A DNA stretch of 64,000 nucleotides from Rhizopus sp. PT2906 (Eukaryota > Mucoromycota > Mucoromycetes > Mucorales > Rhizopodaceae): assembly GCA_025529335.1 (NCBI GenBank), contig JAMYHX010000130.1, positions 1 through 64,000 of the forward strand, written 5' to 3'. A program made the position numbers and the translations under genes. Under the pieces are notes generated by a model. The model worked only from the letters and a program-made list of their open reading frames with translations, was not told the origin of the DNA and did not search any database. Positions within the stretch are counted from its first letter, which is position 1; each line of letters starts with the position of its first letter. Positions 34,276 to 46,283 of the stretch are shown here, in pieces.

Positions 34276-35377
34276 ATGGAAATACTTGAGATTATAAACA
34301 GTCAAGCATCCACCATTGGAAAAAAGGCACATTCGTGTACAATGCCTGGCTGCACTAAATCATTTGGTAAAGTTATTTATTGATCTCCTCCTTGTTCTAT
34401 TCTCACCTTACTTCTTTCGCGTGTGTCTATTTGTATCTGCAGGTCGTCGCTCTGACTTGGCAAGACATGTCAGGATACACACCAATGAAAGGTAACTCCG
34501 CACTGAACCTCTTTTGGATATATGTTTAACCTTCCTATTCAGACCATATGTGTGTCACGAGCTAGGCTGTGGAAAAAGCTTCACTCAGGTATTGTTTCAA
34601 TCAAGAAACTTGATTTTTTTGGTCATATATCACTCTTACCCTCCTCCTAATATAATCAGAACTTTTGTCTAGATATCAGCCCTCAAGGTGCATTCTCGTA
34701 CTCATACAGGAGAAAGACCTCATCAATGTGAATATGAAGACTGTGGAAAGACGTTTGGTGACAGCAGTTCATTAGCTAGGCACAGGTTAATACACATTTC
34801 ATTTCCCATTATGCATTATACTCATGCCTTATTTAGGCGCCTTCATACAGGCAAAAGACCCTACAAGTGTTCATTCGATGGCTGTGGTAAATACTTTGCT
34901 CATAAATCAATCATGAGGCAACACCAACGTCAGGCTCACGGTCCTCAGCCAAAGAAAGCACCATTACAGTGGATTTCTTGGAACGAAATGATGATTCCTG
35001 GGAATCGTAAGCGGAACGAGAAAAATTGTTGGAAACCATTAGATCAAGTATTGAAGGATGGAAAACCGCTTGAACAACAACAACAGCAAGCGCCACCTGC
35101 CTCTCCTGCTCCTTCAGAACACAGTGCAACAACCTTTGACAGCGACGATGCCGTCTTTAGCCCATCTTCAGCTAGTGTCCGATTACCTACACCTGTTATG
35201 CCTTCACCCATTCCTAAATCCAGTCCTTATTATTATCATAAGCAATTGTCACCCCAACAGCAACCCTGGTTACCCTCAATCTTTAAAGAACACTCACTCC
35301 TTTATCCTCCTATCACAGATTCCAATATACCAATATTTTTAGGTTATTCTCATCAGCAACCATACGACTTTATTTAG
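34276..35377 (+). CDS. C2H2 zinc-finger protein, four fingers
   Basis: Five exons (34276-34366, 34443-34491, 34543-34588, 34673-34785, 34837-35377) give 279 aa. Four tandem fingers at about residues 20-140 have linkers of TNERPY, THTGERPH and LHTGKRPY type. All use the C-x4-C spacing (CTMPGC, CHELGC, CEYEDC, CSFDGC) seen in TFIIIA/Zap1/YY1-like factors. The tail is Pro/Ser/Gln-rich with 'PTPVMPSPIPKSSPYYY' and could be an activation region. It is a probable DNA-binding transcription factor; the target is unknown. Introns split the fingers one by one. The upstream region has long CT- and AC-rich tracts. Confidence 0.85.
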
Positions 35378-36253
35378 GCAATTTTTCCTTGTTTATGAAA
35401 CTCCCTACCGTTCATTTGTCTTATTATCTATGCTGAATATGTTTATTATGTCTTTGTATGATCGTCAATTCTATGGTTATGAAATAAATAATCTTTATGC
35501 TTATGTTACACGTGAAGATCCTTTTTAAATTTATACAACTCAAATGACAAAAGAGAGACAAGACATTGATGACAATCTACAAAATGGAGCTTCTATATTT
35601 GGACAATTTAACCCATCCAGTGCGGTTGAGATCGGATTGCGCGGATGCTAGAATACCAATGAGCGGAAGTAGAATATATGATCTACGATAACGGAAAATT
35701 ATTAAATGTTATTTCGATCAGGAATGACAAGACCTTTATTGCGTAGACTAGAAAACAATAAGTCACACTAAAGACATATATGCAAATTATTTAAGGAATC
35801 AGTAATATGTATCCTTTTTCTTTTTGTTGACTATCTTCGACTGCAAAAAGCACAAGACATTTGGGCGCGTCTTTGAGAAAAAAAGATTCATGTAATACAC
35901 TGATTACAGGCTTTGTCGTCATAAGTATTTACTTGTAGAAAAAGAATTTATTATAAAACGCTTTATCAACGGACGCAAATAAAAATATTAAAAATGGAGT
36001 CATATAGCAACATTCTAGACGCTTACTGTGGTCAGCGTCTTGCTTTTGATTTCAAATACAATTCAAAGGCGAGATAAACATTACTTCCACACAGCCACCC
36101 ATTTTCGCCTTTTTTGAACCTGCAGAAAATAGGCGGCAAATCTGTCCATATGAGTCACACAAGAAAACTTGCTCCTTAAGAAGTTCTGTTTGTTTATTCA
36201 CAAAAACACCTTTTCCTTTTTCTCTCTCTTTCCCACATGTACTTGTCAGCGTA
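35378..36253. other. Intergenic region
   Basis: AT-rich, about 0.9 kb, with a pyrimidine-rich stretch (TTTTTCTCTCTCTTTCCC) just before the next start codon. No exons are seen. Confidence 0.4.
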
Positions 36254-37600
36254 ATGTCCTGTGGACAAGATAACTCACTCTCCGACCTTGTTCAACAGTT
36301 ACCACTTGAAAAAGACAGAAAGAGATACAGTAAACTGATTGAAATGTCAGAGTCTTTACAGTCGAGGCTAGATTGTTTATACTCTCAAAGTACGATTCCT
36401 TGCCCGCGGGATATACGTTTAAGAAAGCAGTACTCTCTTGCAAGTTTTGGTAGCGATATAACAGCTCGTACGGATGATGTCGAAGGAGTTAAAGACACGA
36501 GCAAAGCAAACGGCACTCCTTATTTCTATTTTATGGATAATGACTCGTGGCCCCGACCCTCAATACAGGAAGGACATGTGTATAGGAAATTAGACAAGGC
36601 CACCTCGATGCAATTTGCACCCAAGTCCACCTATTTTGACAGATATCTTGGTTCGGATAAAATCCTATTGCATGTACGGAATGAATCAGATCGTATAAGA
36701 TCATGTGCTGTTCATGTCAAACCTTCTGCTCTACGCAGAAGTCGTCAAATTCATCAACCTTTATCTCAAGAACAGATCAAAACAGAAAGCGAAAGCCATG
36801 ACAGCCACCTTTGTCATAATGAGAAAGCATCTTTTGAAACTCTCGCCAAAGAAGATACATCCCTTGTTGATAAAGTAACTAATAATGACAGCTGTGAGCC
36901 TATATCCTCTGTTGACACCGAATTGACAAAACGTGAACATAATATGACTGCATCATCTGTTTTGACAGCAAAACACAACGAGCCAACTGATTTGCCAACA
37001 CCTCCAAGCACACCATTTGGTCAAGATACATCTTTTCTAGATTTGCCGCCCCTAAGACATATTCGGAAGGTAATAAATATATAGAATATATAAAATATTA
37101 GGGAGATCTTACCTATCTGTGTGTATTAGAAAACACAAAGTTTAAGGCGGCTATTAAAACGAACCTACCGACTAAATGAGTACGAGGTGATGAAAGCTCA
37201 CACTATTCATGCTTCTCCCTTTTCGGATGGACTACTTATTAAGGCATTCAACATGTCTTTGGGTGAACCGAAGCTTTTGCTCAAATTACTAATGACCAAC
37301 ATTAGTCATGATACCCCTGAAGAGCAAAAGCGGCTCGGATTTACATTTTGCTGGCCAAGTGTAAAATCTAATGTTTCTATTGATTCAAATGATCAGGCAA
37401 AGCTGTCAATTGCTCCTGACTCCTTAGTTAAGGAGGCACTTGCCATTTGGTTAGAGAATGAACGCTTGGTATGTTTAAAATGATTAATAGAAGTGTGATT
37501 ATTGCTAATATTTTTGCACTAGCCTTCTTTGAACAAGGTGGATGAAATCCTGAGAGATGGCAGAAAGGTTTATTTGGTATATGATGTGCATTTATTTTGA
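36254..37600 (+). CDS. Unknown protein, 410 aa
   Basis: Three exons (36254-37069, 37130-37468, 37523-37600) give 410 aa. The N-terminus has a probable coiled coil (LVQQLPLEKDRKRYSKLIEM). The middle is charged and Ser/Thr-rich, with a 'PTPPSTPFG' proline-directed kinase site. The C-terminal 140 residues look folded, with 'RRLLKRTYRLNEYEVMKAHT' and 'LGFTFCWPSVKSN', and end in a short exon finishing 'KVYLVYDVHLF'. No family is recognised. Introns and phases are clean, so the gene appears functional. It is convergent with the HAD gene (215 bp between stops). Confidence 0.62.
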
Positions 37601-37815
37601 GCTGATAAAAAAAAAGAACGGAGAGCTTGTTTATAATGAACAACGAAAATGTGCTTTATAAAATTGTTTGGCAATATAATTTATACCTTATTAAAATAAC
37701 AATGCATCCGGTGATATTTGTTCAAGTATAGTTAGAGGACCTTTCATGACATAGAACGCACTTATTTGGTATTATAGCTTCATGTAAATGTATGTTTAAG
37801 AAAAACAACTTTTAT

Positions 37816-38942
37816 TTAAAGCTTCGATTTTGAGACCTTGCCAAGTAAATCAAGCCCTGTCAGGCTTTCTAACTGCTTGACTGCTTCTTTTGAATGACCC
37901 ATCTTGACCTCTAAAAAAGAAAGAATGAGAATACATGCAAAAAGCCGCCAATAGAACACATTACGAATAGTTTTCATTCCAAGCTGACTAGCAGATCGAA
38001 GGTTCATGCCAATGTCGTCCAAAAAGATAGCTTCATTAGGTTGAATATTTAATAATCTGCAGGCATGAAGGAAAAAGTTGGGATCCGGCTTTCTAGAATT
38101 TTTTTAAGGTTCAGGGGTATATTCTCTTTAATTTACACTCAATGTTACCGAAGACCGACCAAGCGTGACTCTATAAAGTAATCGAAAATCCCACGGAGTT
38201 CGATTGCCGCTGAAGCACCCATTGCCTCTGCCTCCTGAAGATCATCCTCAGGTAATTCAAAGTTATTGGTTAATGCAGCCAAAGTATACTTGCCACTTTC
38301 TAAATTCGGAAAGCTGTCATCATCTTTCCAACTATATTTTCTTTTTTTGTTGTACCTTTTAAACATTGAAGGGCAGAGTAGATATAAGGATCTATGCGTG
38401 CTGTTTCTAACATCATCGTTTTGAATAACTCTTTGCCATCAACATGAACATCAGGAATATATTCAGGTACAGCTATATCTATAGATGAGAACAGAATATT
38501 CTTCATTCCTTTTTTTTTTGGATTACGTTTTCCGGTCTTCTTCAGATACTCTTTATAATGCTCTTTATTAGTGGGATCCGACAGTTGCAGACCAAAGTCT
38601 TTATAGAAATCATTCAACTTGAGTTCTCCTCTTTCTAATTTCTAATACATGGCCTTAATTTTTATCATTAAATTAATGAATATATATTACCTGAAAGGCA
38701 CCGTTTTCTCCTTGTCGTACACTATTATCATACAAGAGTCATTTGAATAATACAAATATCATAATTCATACATACATTGCAACATTGATATAATTTCTTG
38801 GCAAACCATGCTTTTGTTCGTAGGCATGGATACCAGCCATAGGTGAACCTACACAAACACCACCTTCAAATACATTAGTCATAACATCATAATCAACACG
38901 TCTTTTATTACCAATATCGAAAATAACAGCTTTAATTGTCAT
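37816..38942 (-). CDS. HAD-superfamily hydrolase, epoxide-hydrolase-N/ACAD10-like
   Basis: Seven exons (38942-38912, 38863-38776, 38721-38691, 38641-38356, 38299-38149, 38092-37965, 37910-37816) give 269 aa. Motif I is 'AVIFDIGGVCVGSP', motif II 'TLAALTNNF', motif III 'GLRKPDPNFF' with the Lys, and motif IV 'AIFLDDIGMNL'. This is the class I HAD fold with the insert seen in the phosphatase domain of soluble epoxide hydrolase and ACAD10. Motif I is D-I-G rather than D-x-D: the acid/base Asp two places after the nucleophile is replaced by Gly, so hydrolase activity may be altered. Intron 1 (48 nt) has no in-frame stop and a length divisible by three, so its retention would insert 16 residues inside motif I. 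Confidence 0.85.
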
Positions 38943-39094
38943 CTAAAGAAAAAAAAAAGACTTTTTCCCCACAATCAATTTCCACTGACTGATCGTATTT
39001 CTTTTTCTTCACGTGAGAGAATTCAAAGTCAGCAAATAGATCAAAAATAAATTATTTTATTAGATACAACAATAAATTAAATAGAGAGAAAGAA

Positions 39095-40264
39095 TTAAAG
39101 ACAGCTGCCTTCGTTAATACCAAAGTAGGTTAAGTGATCAGCGATAGAGGTGAAAGGAACGATAGAGTTACTGCATTGTTTGGTTTCAATGTTGGAAGTA
39201 CAGATTTGAACATCAGCAGGGTCTTCCTTGATCCAAGATTCGACACCGGGGTGAAGATAACCGAAGGCTTGAGGAGGAACATGAGGGACGATATCACGCT
39301 TGTGAACGGTACGGTGGAAGGGAATTCCGGTGCTGTCGACGTAGTAAGCGAATGCATTGTTACCGACACGAGGACAACCAACAGTATAGATGCTCAAGTT
39401 CTTGGGAGATAATCTCTTTTCACGTTGGTAGAGATCCATACCAGCGAGCAAGGCTTGGGCACCACCGAGAGAGTGGCCGGTGACGATGACCTTATAGTCA
39501 GGGTAAGCGGTCAATTGGTCTTGAACGACGGGGAAGTAGTCTTTGACAACTTGGTTGTATGAGGAAAGGAAACCAGCGTGAACTTTGGCGCCCTTGACAG
39601 GAGAATAATCAGTAAAGGTGAAGACCATGTCAGTAATAGCGCTTCTGAAGGAATTAGTACCACGGAAAGTAACATAGATGGTCTTTTGAGCATCACTTCT
39701 CAAGATAAAGCCATTGGTATCAGAGAGAAGAGAAGTGAAGGTCTTGATAAGCTTACCATCAGGAACATACTTGAGACATTGCTTACAGTCCCACTTGGTA
39801 CCTGGAACGACACTACGACAGTAAGCAGTAGCAGCAACACCAGCGTAGTTAGTGAGCTCTTTGATTTGAGCAGCAGTGGCTGTGACAACTTCACCTGAAT
39901 CAGAGCTGGGAGCAGTGGACGTGGCAGGAATAGGAGGAGGGTTCTCGGGCAAATCCAAGGTCATACCACCGACGGCTTCAGTATCACGCTTGATAAGAGC
40001 AGTGTAGTTGCCACCGTGAGCTTGGTACCATTGAACGTTCTTGTTAATATAGTAAGCTTCGGCATCGGGATCACCTGTGGTTTCAGGATGGGAAGGAGGA
40101 GTACAACGGCTAGAGATGAGAGGAGGGAGTTGGAAGTCAGTGCCATTAGTTGCCTTGACTGAACCTTTATGACCAGCAACAGGAACAGCAGATGAACCAA
40201 GCATCATAGAAGAGACAAGAAGGCAGAGACTGACGCCTTGAGAGATGGTAGTGAATGAAACCAT
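39095..40264 (-). CDS. Secreted triacylglycerol lipase, Rhizopus type
   Basis: One intronless ORF of 389 aa. The signal peptide (about residues 1-26, 'CLLVSSMMLGSSAVPVAG') is followed by a propeptide up to about residue 120 containing a KR processing site, then a mature lipase of about 269 aa starting near SDSGEVV. The nucleophile is in VTGHSLGGAQALL (Ser about 265). The Asp is in HKRDIVPHVP (about 324) and the His in IADHLTYFG (about 377). Cysteines at 'VVPGTKWDCKQCLKY', 'TVGCPRVGN' and the C-terminus fit the known disulfides. It hydrolyses fats outside the cell, and the propeptide acts as a folding chaperone. From memory the sequence is nearly that of R. chinensis (R. microsporus) lipase, which supports the species call. 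The ORF is GC-richer and uses fewer codons than its neighbours, as in highly expressed genes. Confidence 0.98.
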   Translation of the reverse strand: MVSFTTISQGVSLCLLVSSMMLGSSAVPVAGHKGSVKATNGTDFQLPPLISSRCTPPSHPETTGDPDAEAYYINKNVQWYQAHGGNYTALIKRDTEAVGGMTLDLPENPPPIPATSTAPSSDSGEVVTATAAQIKELTNYAGVAATAYCRSVVPGTKWDCKQCLKYVPDGKLIKTFTSLLSDTNGFILRSDAQKTIYVTFRGTNSFRSAITDMVFTFTDYSPVKGAKVHAGFLSSYNQVVKDYFPVVQDQLTAYPDYKVIVTGHSLGGAQALLAGMDLYQREKRLSPKNLSIYTVGCPRVGNNAFAYYVDSTGIPFHRTVHKRDIVPHVPPQAFGYLHPGVESWIKEDPADVQICTSNIETKQCSNSIVPFTSIADHLTYFGINEGSCL

Positions 40265-42058
40265 GACTTGCTAATTAGATAAGGATTAGGGAATGAGAGT
40301 AAGAGATGCCAATGGCTGATGAAGAAAAAAAAAAGCAAAGAAAGATCGCGCTATTTATACTAGAACTCGCCCATATGTCTTTCTCTTCAATTTGCAAAGT
40401 GACACGAATTGATGAAGCTATGGTTACATCTTGTTCCTTACTTGTAGTAACACATTGGTAACACATCCCTTGGTTCCCAACATAAGATTCCTTTCACTTA
40501 AACACAAGATCATTGTCCGATCATTTGTCCTTTCCTTGGCTGGGAAATGCTGGTGGAAATATTCGTGCAACGCTGCTCGAATAGATGTGCAACGAAAGTT
40601 TCAGCTGGCTTTATTCGTTTATGCTTAACCATTGGATAGGACAAATATACTATTTTTTGTCTCCAATGAGACTTTGGAAATTCAATTATTCCTTTGACAA
40701 CATTTCAGTAACTTTTACTCATTGTGTTCCATGGAAAAAGAGTTAAATTAACTTACCGCTTACGTGCTCGCACACATAATTAGATTTGTGACATTTGTTA
40801 CTTTTTATGCTTTAAATCTCCCAATGAAATTATTGCAGAATTACCATGGTAATTTTTCATTTTATTTGTTCCATGGTAACCATTGTTTCTTGAACATTGT
40901 GCTTACTTTCCTTAAATGGCCGGATTCATGTCCAGCAGTTACGTTCTATGCATAATTTAACTCATGGCAAGCAAAAGTAAGCTGATCATTGTAGCTATTT
41001 TTAATTGCATCCGTTGATTTATCATCCATCTCCCTTCTCTCTGTTCTACGTAATGCAACTTTTTTGTTGCTGTTGTTGTTATACATAATCCAGGATCACA
41101 CCTTCTAAACATAACTACAGTAAAGGAGTAAAACAAAGTTATAGTTTATTGAGGGATATACCGGGGTGGCAAGTAGGAGAAAGCGGATCAACTAGATCAG
41201 CATTATTTGAATGCATATTTTTTTTTCTTTTGATTCAGCAGATTTTGCTGCGCGTCTGCGAAACCCTGGAAGTTTAATAGATGCTGTCTAACCAATAACG
41301 TATATGTGTGCTACTTGGCATAGCTTATATGAAGGACAAAGGGAAAATAAAACGTGTTTTTGGTTGTTGCAAAGGCTAAGTATATACATAATCGACTACA
41401 TGCTTCACACTATTGGTGGCAAAGTTCCCTTAGTCTCTATCTGGCTCTTTCACGTGCTGAATGCATGATAGAGAGTATATTCGTAGATCCTTGCTCCCAA
41501 GTCTCAATCTTTTTTCTGTTTTGCATGAACCTTATGGCCATTTTGCGCCCAAAAGATCAGCAGTAAAGCTTAACTACGGGCATAGCAAACAAAAGGCATG
41601 AGTGTCTCCTTTGTATCACATGTATGCATTACATAAGGCAAGACTTGATTTACACTTGTATGTTCCCTATGTTCCTCTGTCACAACTTCCAAACATGTGC
41701 AACTTTTTTTTTTTAAAAAAAAAAGCTTAAATGAATTAATGGAAAGTTACAGCTTTATCAGATAATCTAATACTAGAACGAACACCGGGAATCGTATGAT
41801 TCGTTTCGCCTGTTACTGGAATGACGTTGACTCTTATTGACTATCTCTCTTTTACAGTTTTTATTCTCGACTATATGCATGGATTCACTAGGTACATGCT
41901 GCATTATACAATCCACATAACTTTAACTCTCATTAGCATATCTGCTATTAGCATTTGTGCGACATAGTTTATCTTAAGGAGCCTATTATTAGTGCGTAAT
42001 AATGATTTGACGAAGCGATAGACTCTGAGTGTTCCCTCACTTCTAACCATCAGAAATT
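40265..42058. other. Intergenic region upstream of lipase
   Basis: About 1.8 kb without a credible gene. The first 200 bp include the lipase 5' UTR and promoter; a T-rich/A-rich hairpin-like pair sits at 41,707-41,725. Short ORFs show no family features. Confidence 0.45.
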
Positions 42059-42695
42059 TTATTTATTATGTTTGAGATAATTCTTGGCGAGGTTCGCTGA
42101 ACGCACATAATTACTCACTTGTACCAACCATCCTATAAATAGAATCCAGCAAAGAGCATCTGAAGCTTTGAGCATTGAGCAAGCGTCATCTATAGCCATT
42201 ACCCAAGGAAAGACATCAGGATTGTTAAACTGTACCCTCCATTGCATGTAATTTGTCCAAAGACACTCGAGAGCCGAACCATCAGTCATGACATCAGCTC
42301 CTGGAATAGCAGGCAGCAAGGCAGCAAGAAACAAGGTAGCTGCAAAAAAGGAGATGGATCCTTGCATCGTCCTAGACGGTGACCATGCTTTGTATTTGGG
42401 ACTTGGGTCGAACGAAAGAATGATGCTGTAAATAGTGGCTGTAATTGTCGGTATAAACATATAGACAAAGGTGGCAGGATAAGCAAATGTTTGAAAGTTA
42501 CCTTGGAGTTGATGTTAGTGGTCATGTAGTCGTTAAGTTCTGTTAAAACTTACCATAACCAGCAACTTCTGCACCGCTGCTGACGAAATGCTTGACCTTT
42601 GAAGTGACTGCCAACAAAAGAGCAAAAAGGATGACTCCGATAAGCGAATTCCATATATGAATCACTTGGATTAAGCTTGGTAATGATCTCATCAT
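42059..42695 (-). CDS. Four-helix membrane protein, MARVEL-like
   Basis: Two exons (42695-42554, 42501-42059) give 194 aa. Four hydrophobic segments ('LIGVILFALLLAVTSKV', 'FAYPATFVYMFIPTITATIY', 'ISFFAATLFLAALLPAIPGA', 'ALCWILFIGWLVQVSNYV') with short loops are typical of fungal MARVEL/SUR7-like proteins. A loop between helices 3 and 4 has a CLWTNYM motif and a DDAC motif. The C-terminus is basic (AKNYLKHNK). It probably sits in plasma or vesicle membrane. The precise family is uncertain. Confidence 0.65.
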
Positions 42696-45600
42696 CAACC
42701 TGCTTGAGTAAAATGGAAAAGAAAACGTGCAATTAAAGCGGAGGAAGAAAGATTTACATCAGCGTGGGACAAGCCTTCCTGAACATTGACCCCCTATTTA
42801 CTCCACCATTTATTTAAAACAAGCAGCGCTGATTTTTATTTTGTGTACGAGAAATGGTTTAGGTTTTTGCATCTAATTTGTGATGAATGCGTCCATGATA
42901 AGCATTAAGTTTTTAAGGAGTTCTCCCCCTTCTACTTACCGGTCACACTATAGTTAAGGTACTTGCAAATCAGCATTTAAAACAAATAACTCTCTTAACA
43001 TTCAATAAAGAAGCCAGAATGTTCAACTAGTCTTGATTTAGTTTAGAACTTAATTTATTATTTTAAGAGATATTGATCTTTGCTAAATTATCGCGCTATA
43101 TTTTTTCTATGCTTCCATTCTTTATCTTACTACAAATACAATATGTGTCGCACAGTGTATTTGAAATAGAAGAAAAATGAACTCTTCAATGCTTATACAT
43201 GTCTGTGTTCCCATGTACTGTCATGGAAAAACTCGTCCGAGCTATCAGTAGGAGGCTTTAGCCCGATTATGCGTTAATTATATACACTATACAGTGTGAG
43301 TATTTTATCGGCTTTAGATGACTCTCATAATGTGAACCAAGTGCTTGATTTCATTCGGTTACAGTGACCCATGTACATTTTGACATATATAAGTATGAGT
43401 GCCTTGAGGTCTGATGACAAGCCTTTTCATATCCAATATTTTAGAGTTTGAAGTATGTGCAACGTGTTGCTACGCGAATAACCGATATTATTTATTTAAA
43501 GCAACTCTCTTACAATGACAAGCCTTGGTTTAATCAGTTCTGTTGGCTCAAACGTATCACAAATGCATTTTGGAAGCATGTTTAGCCGCCTTTCAAATCA
43601 TGACATGGCACTGGAAGAAAATCTATGAGAAACCTACGCAGATGATACCTCACAGCTTTTAGATAGTTGTAAACGACATTTATATTCTCTCAGAAGAGTA
43701 AATATATGCCTCAATGGCTTACTTTCTCTGTTCATTGCACTCAGCTTTTAATAAAGTTTAATGTACTTTACGCAAATATAAAAAAAAAAGAGCAGATGTT
43801 TATTTTCATTCATGGTAACATTACTTTTAGGGAACACTTTATCAATAAAAAAAAGAAATGTGAGAACATCTACTGCTGAGCAAGTGTGGACAAATCCTAT
43901 CATTAAATGTTTTAGTCGGTTGTTTGTGTTTAGTTGGATATTGCCCACATGTTGAACGCATTTAGCATAGAGCAATATGTGACCATTGGCAAGAATTAAT
44001 ATGCTGTAAGGCTCTTCTCTTTTGGTTACTTTTTAATAAATATTCTAGAAAAACGATTTTCTCTTTGAAGCTGGTCTTAGTATACTACCTGAATATGTTT
44101 ATATATATAATGTTTGAGCCAATGATTGACAGTAACAGTCGCAATCACATGAATCTTTCATAATGTCAGTAATGGTGTAACACAGCTGCTTTTATAAAGT
44201 TCTATTGGCTCCATGCATTTGGAGATGTTGTTGCTTTGTAATTATTATCTGTTTCGATATCCTTGTATGCCCAATATACTGAGCTCTTAATACACCTGCG
44301 CCATATATTTCAAAGTTGATGTTACCGTAATTTCACTCTTGTTAAAAGCGCTACACAAGATATCAATGTCTAAAACAATTAATTTAGATATTCTTTCTTT
44401 TCGCTAGACTCCTTTAATGGCAATCCAGTCATCATCATTTATTTATCATAAACATCTTTGTCTCTTTCTTTATTGAGAAAACGACTCATTTCATATACAA
44501 ACATTCGTCAGTAACAAGGGAGAAGTATGTAGCTCTTTCAGAAATTTAACAAAAGATTAATAGACCTTATTATTAAACTGAGACAATCTTTGTGTGAGGG
44601 AATATATGGTTGTATCGTTACTAATATTACACTTTCTCATCATTAATAATTAACATCATTTATATCTCTTTCTACCTTCTAGAAGGTCCCACACTAGGGC
44701 CATTCTTTTGATTTATTATTGTCATCTTAAATTTGATTAAGACTCGTTAAGCTTTAGATAAACGATGCGTGTGTTGGACCTATCTATTGTTTCATTTATC
44801 TGATAAACAAATAAAAACAATATGAGCCCTTGGTAGTGCGTTATCCCAACAAACTTTATGTGGTATAGCACGGCCTTGTTGTTTCTCTTTCCACATCTTT
44901 TATGAAAGTACACTACGCTATGTTAGATAAATCAATGAGGACTAGCGTCCCAAACTTGTAGTTATCAAGTTGTTGGATAAGCAAAGACATGCAAACTTCT
45001 TTTTCAATAGCTTTTCATCAAATGAATTGTTCTATTGACGGAAAAGTCTGTTGTAAGCGGGCTACCTTTATACCGTCTGTTTTCACTTTTTTAAGAAAAA
45101 TCCACAACACCGAGCCTTTCTTATAACTAAACAAGTAACAAATACCTTTCATATAGCTACTATACATTCCTTAACAACAGGCGCATATAATACCATAGAA
45201 TATATACTAAAGTTTGCTTATTCTATTGCTCGTTCTTCCACACATTTCTATATTCAAATAAACTAGATGGTCTAAATCGTAGATTGACAGCTGCGCGATA
45301 TAACTGTACATTAAGGTAAAAGACTGAAATAGAGTATATACATGCTAATTTGTTTATACAATCTATCTGTACAATAACTAAAGCCTTATGAAACTTAGTG
45401 TCCCATTTCGACTATTTATAGGTTGCTTGGTTAACTCAAATAGTGGGTGGTACAGGAGCAAGCTGCATAAACTTACGGTTCATTGTGCTGTTTTTCTACA
45501 GCTTTCTATTTTACACAATTCAATATTCTAGCAAAGTAACGCAATCTGCCTTCTTACGCTAATATCTCGTCACAATACCAAAAACAACACAACTATATCA

Positions 45601-45776
45601 TTTTACCAAAGAAAGGAAGAAAAGTAAAATCAGGAAGTCACTCGAAATTTCGAATTTCTAGCAGCTTCGGGACCTCTTGCATAAAAGAAAAACATATAAA
45701 AGGCCCTTCCTTTTGCTTGGACAGGAACTTACTCGTTAGTAAAAAAAAAAAAAAAAAAGTAAATCATAGTATCAAA
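42696..45776. other. Longest gene-free region, 3.1 kb, AT-rich
   Basis: No ORF here has a recognisable family, and splice-site-like signals do not join into a protein. Sequence is AT-rich but not tandemly repetitive. The last 150 bp hold the HSP20 promoter. I see no transposon motifs, tRNA or hairpin clusters. It might contain an old, fully decayed element or regulatory DNA. Confidence 0.45.
45640..45703 (+). promoter_or_regulatory. Heat-shock element and TATA box of the small Hsp gene
   Basis: At 45,644-45,659 GAA and TTC triplets lie close together in opposite senses (GAAatTTCGAAtTTC), and another TTC follows at 45,665. This resembles a heat-shock element; the first GAA-nn-TTC pair has the canonical spacing. 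A TATA box, ATATAAAAGG, lies at 45,694-45,703, about 75 bp before the ATG. Confidence 0.7.
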
Positions 45777-46283
45777 ATGGCTCTTACAAACAGATTCTTT
45801 GCTGACGCTTTCCGTGATATGCACCGTGCCTTTTCTCTTTTGGATGATCCTAGCTTCTTTAACGATGCTCGTCGCTCTTTGGCATCTTCCAATAACTCAT
45901 TTGGATCCCTAAGATACCCCGCTACTGACATTTGCGAGACTGCTGAAGGTTACGAACTTCACGCTGATTTACCCGGTTATGACAAGAAGGATATTCATAT
46001 TGATGTCTCAGACGATAATACCTTAACATTGAGTGGATCTGTTCAGCATTACCGCGAATCCTCTAGCGAAGAAGGCAAAGAAGGTGCCAGAAATGACAAG
46101 GCTAATAACAATGCAACCAGATGGTGGACTAATGAAAGAGTATCTGGCAACTTCCAGAGATCATTCAGCTTCCCTACTCCTATCAACACCTCTGGTATCA
46201 AGGCTAGCTACGAAAATGGTGTCTTGAAGGTCTGTGTTCCAAAGGCTGAGAACGGTGGTAAGAAGCGTATTGAAATTAACTAA
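45777..46283 (+). CDS. Small heat-shock protein (Hsp20/alpha-crystallin)
   Basis: Single-exon 168-aa protein. A variable N-terminus (FFADAFRDMHRAFSLLDDPS) is followed by the alpha-crystallin domain ('YPATDICETAEGYELHADLP', 'LTLSGSVQHYRE', 'GNFQRSFSFPTPI') ending in the signature ENGVLKVCVPKAE, and a short C-terminus (GGKKRIEIN) that offers the I-x-I anchor. It holds unfolding proteins in an ATP-independent way, forms oligomers and acts in the cytosol. An insert of about 20 charged residues between strands (SSSEEGKEGARNDKANNNAT) is typical of fungal Hsp20s. The start is the ATG after an A-tract; upstream HSE and TATA suggest heat induction. Confidence 0.95.
   Translation: MALTNRFFADAFRDMHRAFSLLDDPSFFNDARRSLASSNNSFGSLRYPATDICETAEGYELHADLPGYDKKDIHIDVSDDNTLTLSGSVQHYRESSSEEGKEGARNDKANNNATRWWTNERVSGNFQRSFSFPTPINTSGIKASYENGVLKVCVPKAENGGKKRIEIN

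Noticed and set aside
39134..39898. Plus-strand ORFs over the lipase
   Set aside because: They mirror the lipase gene and show no family features.
43395..43430. CTGATGA core resembling a hammerhead ribozyme
   Set aside because: The required GAAA box and pairing stems are absent.
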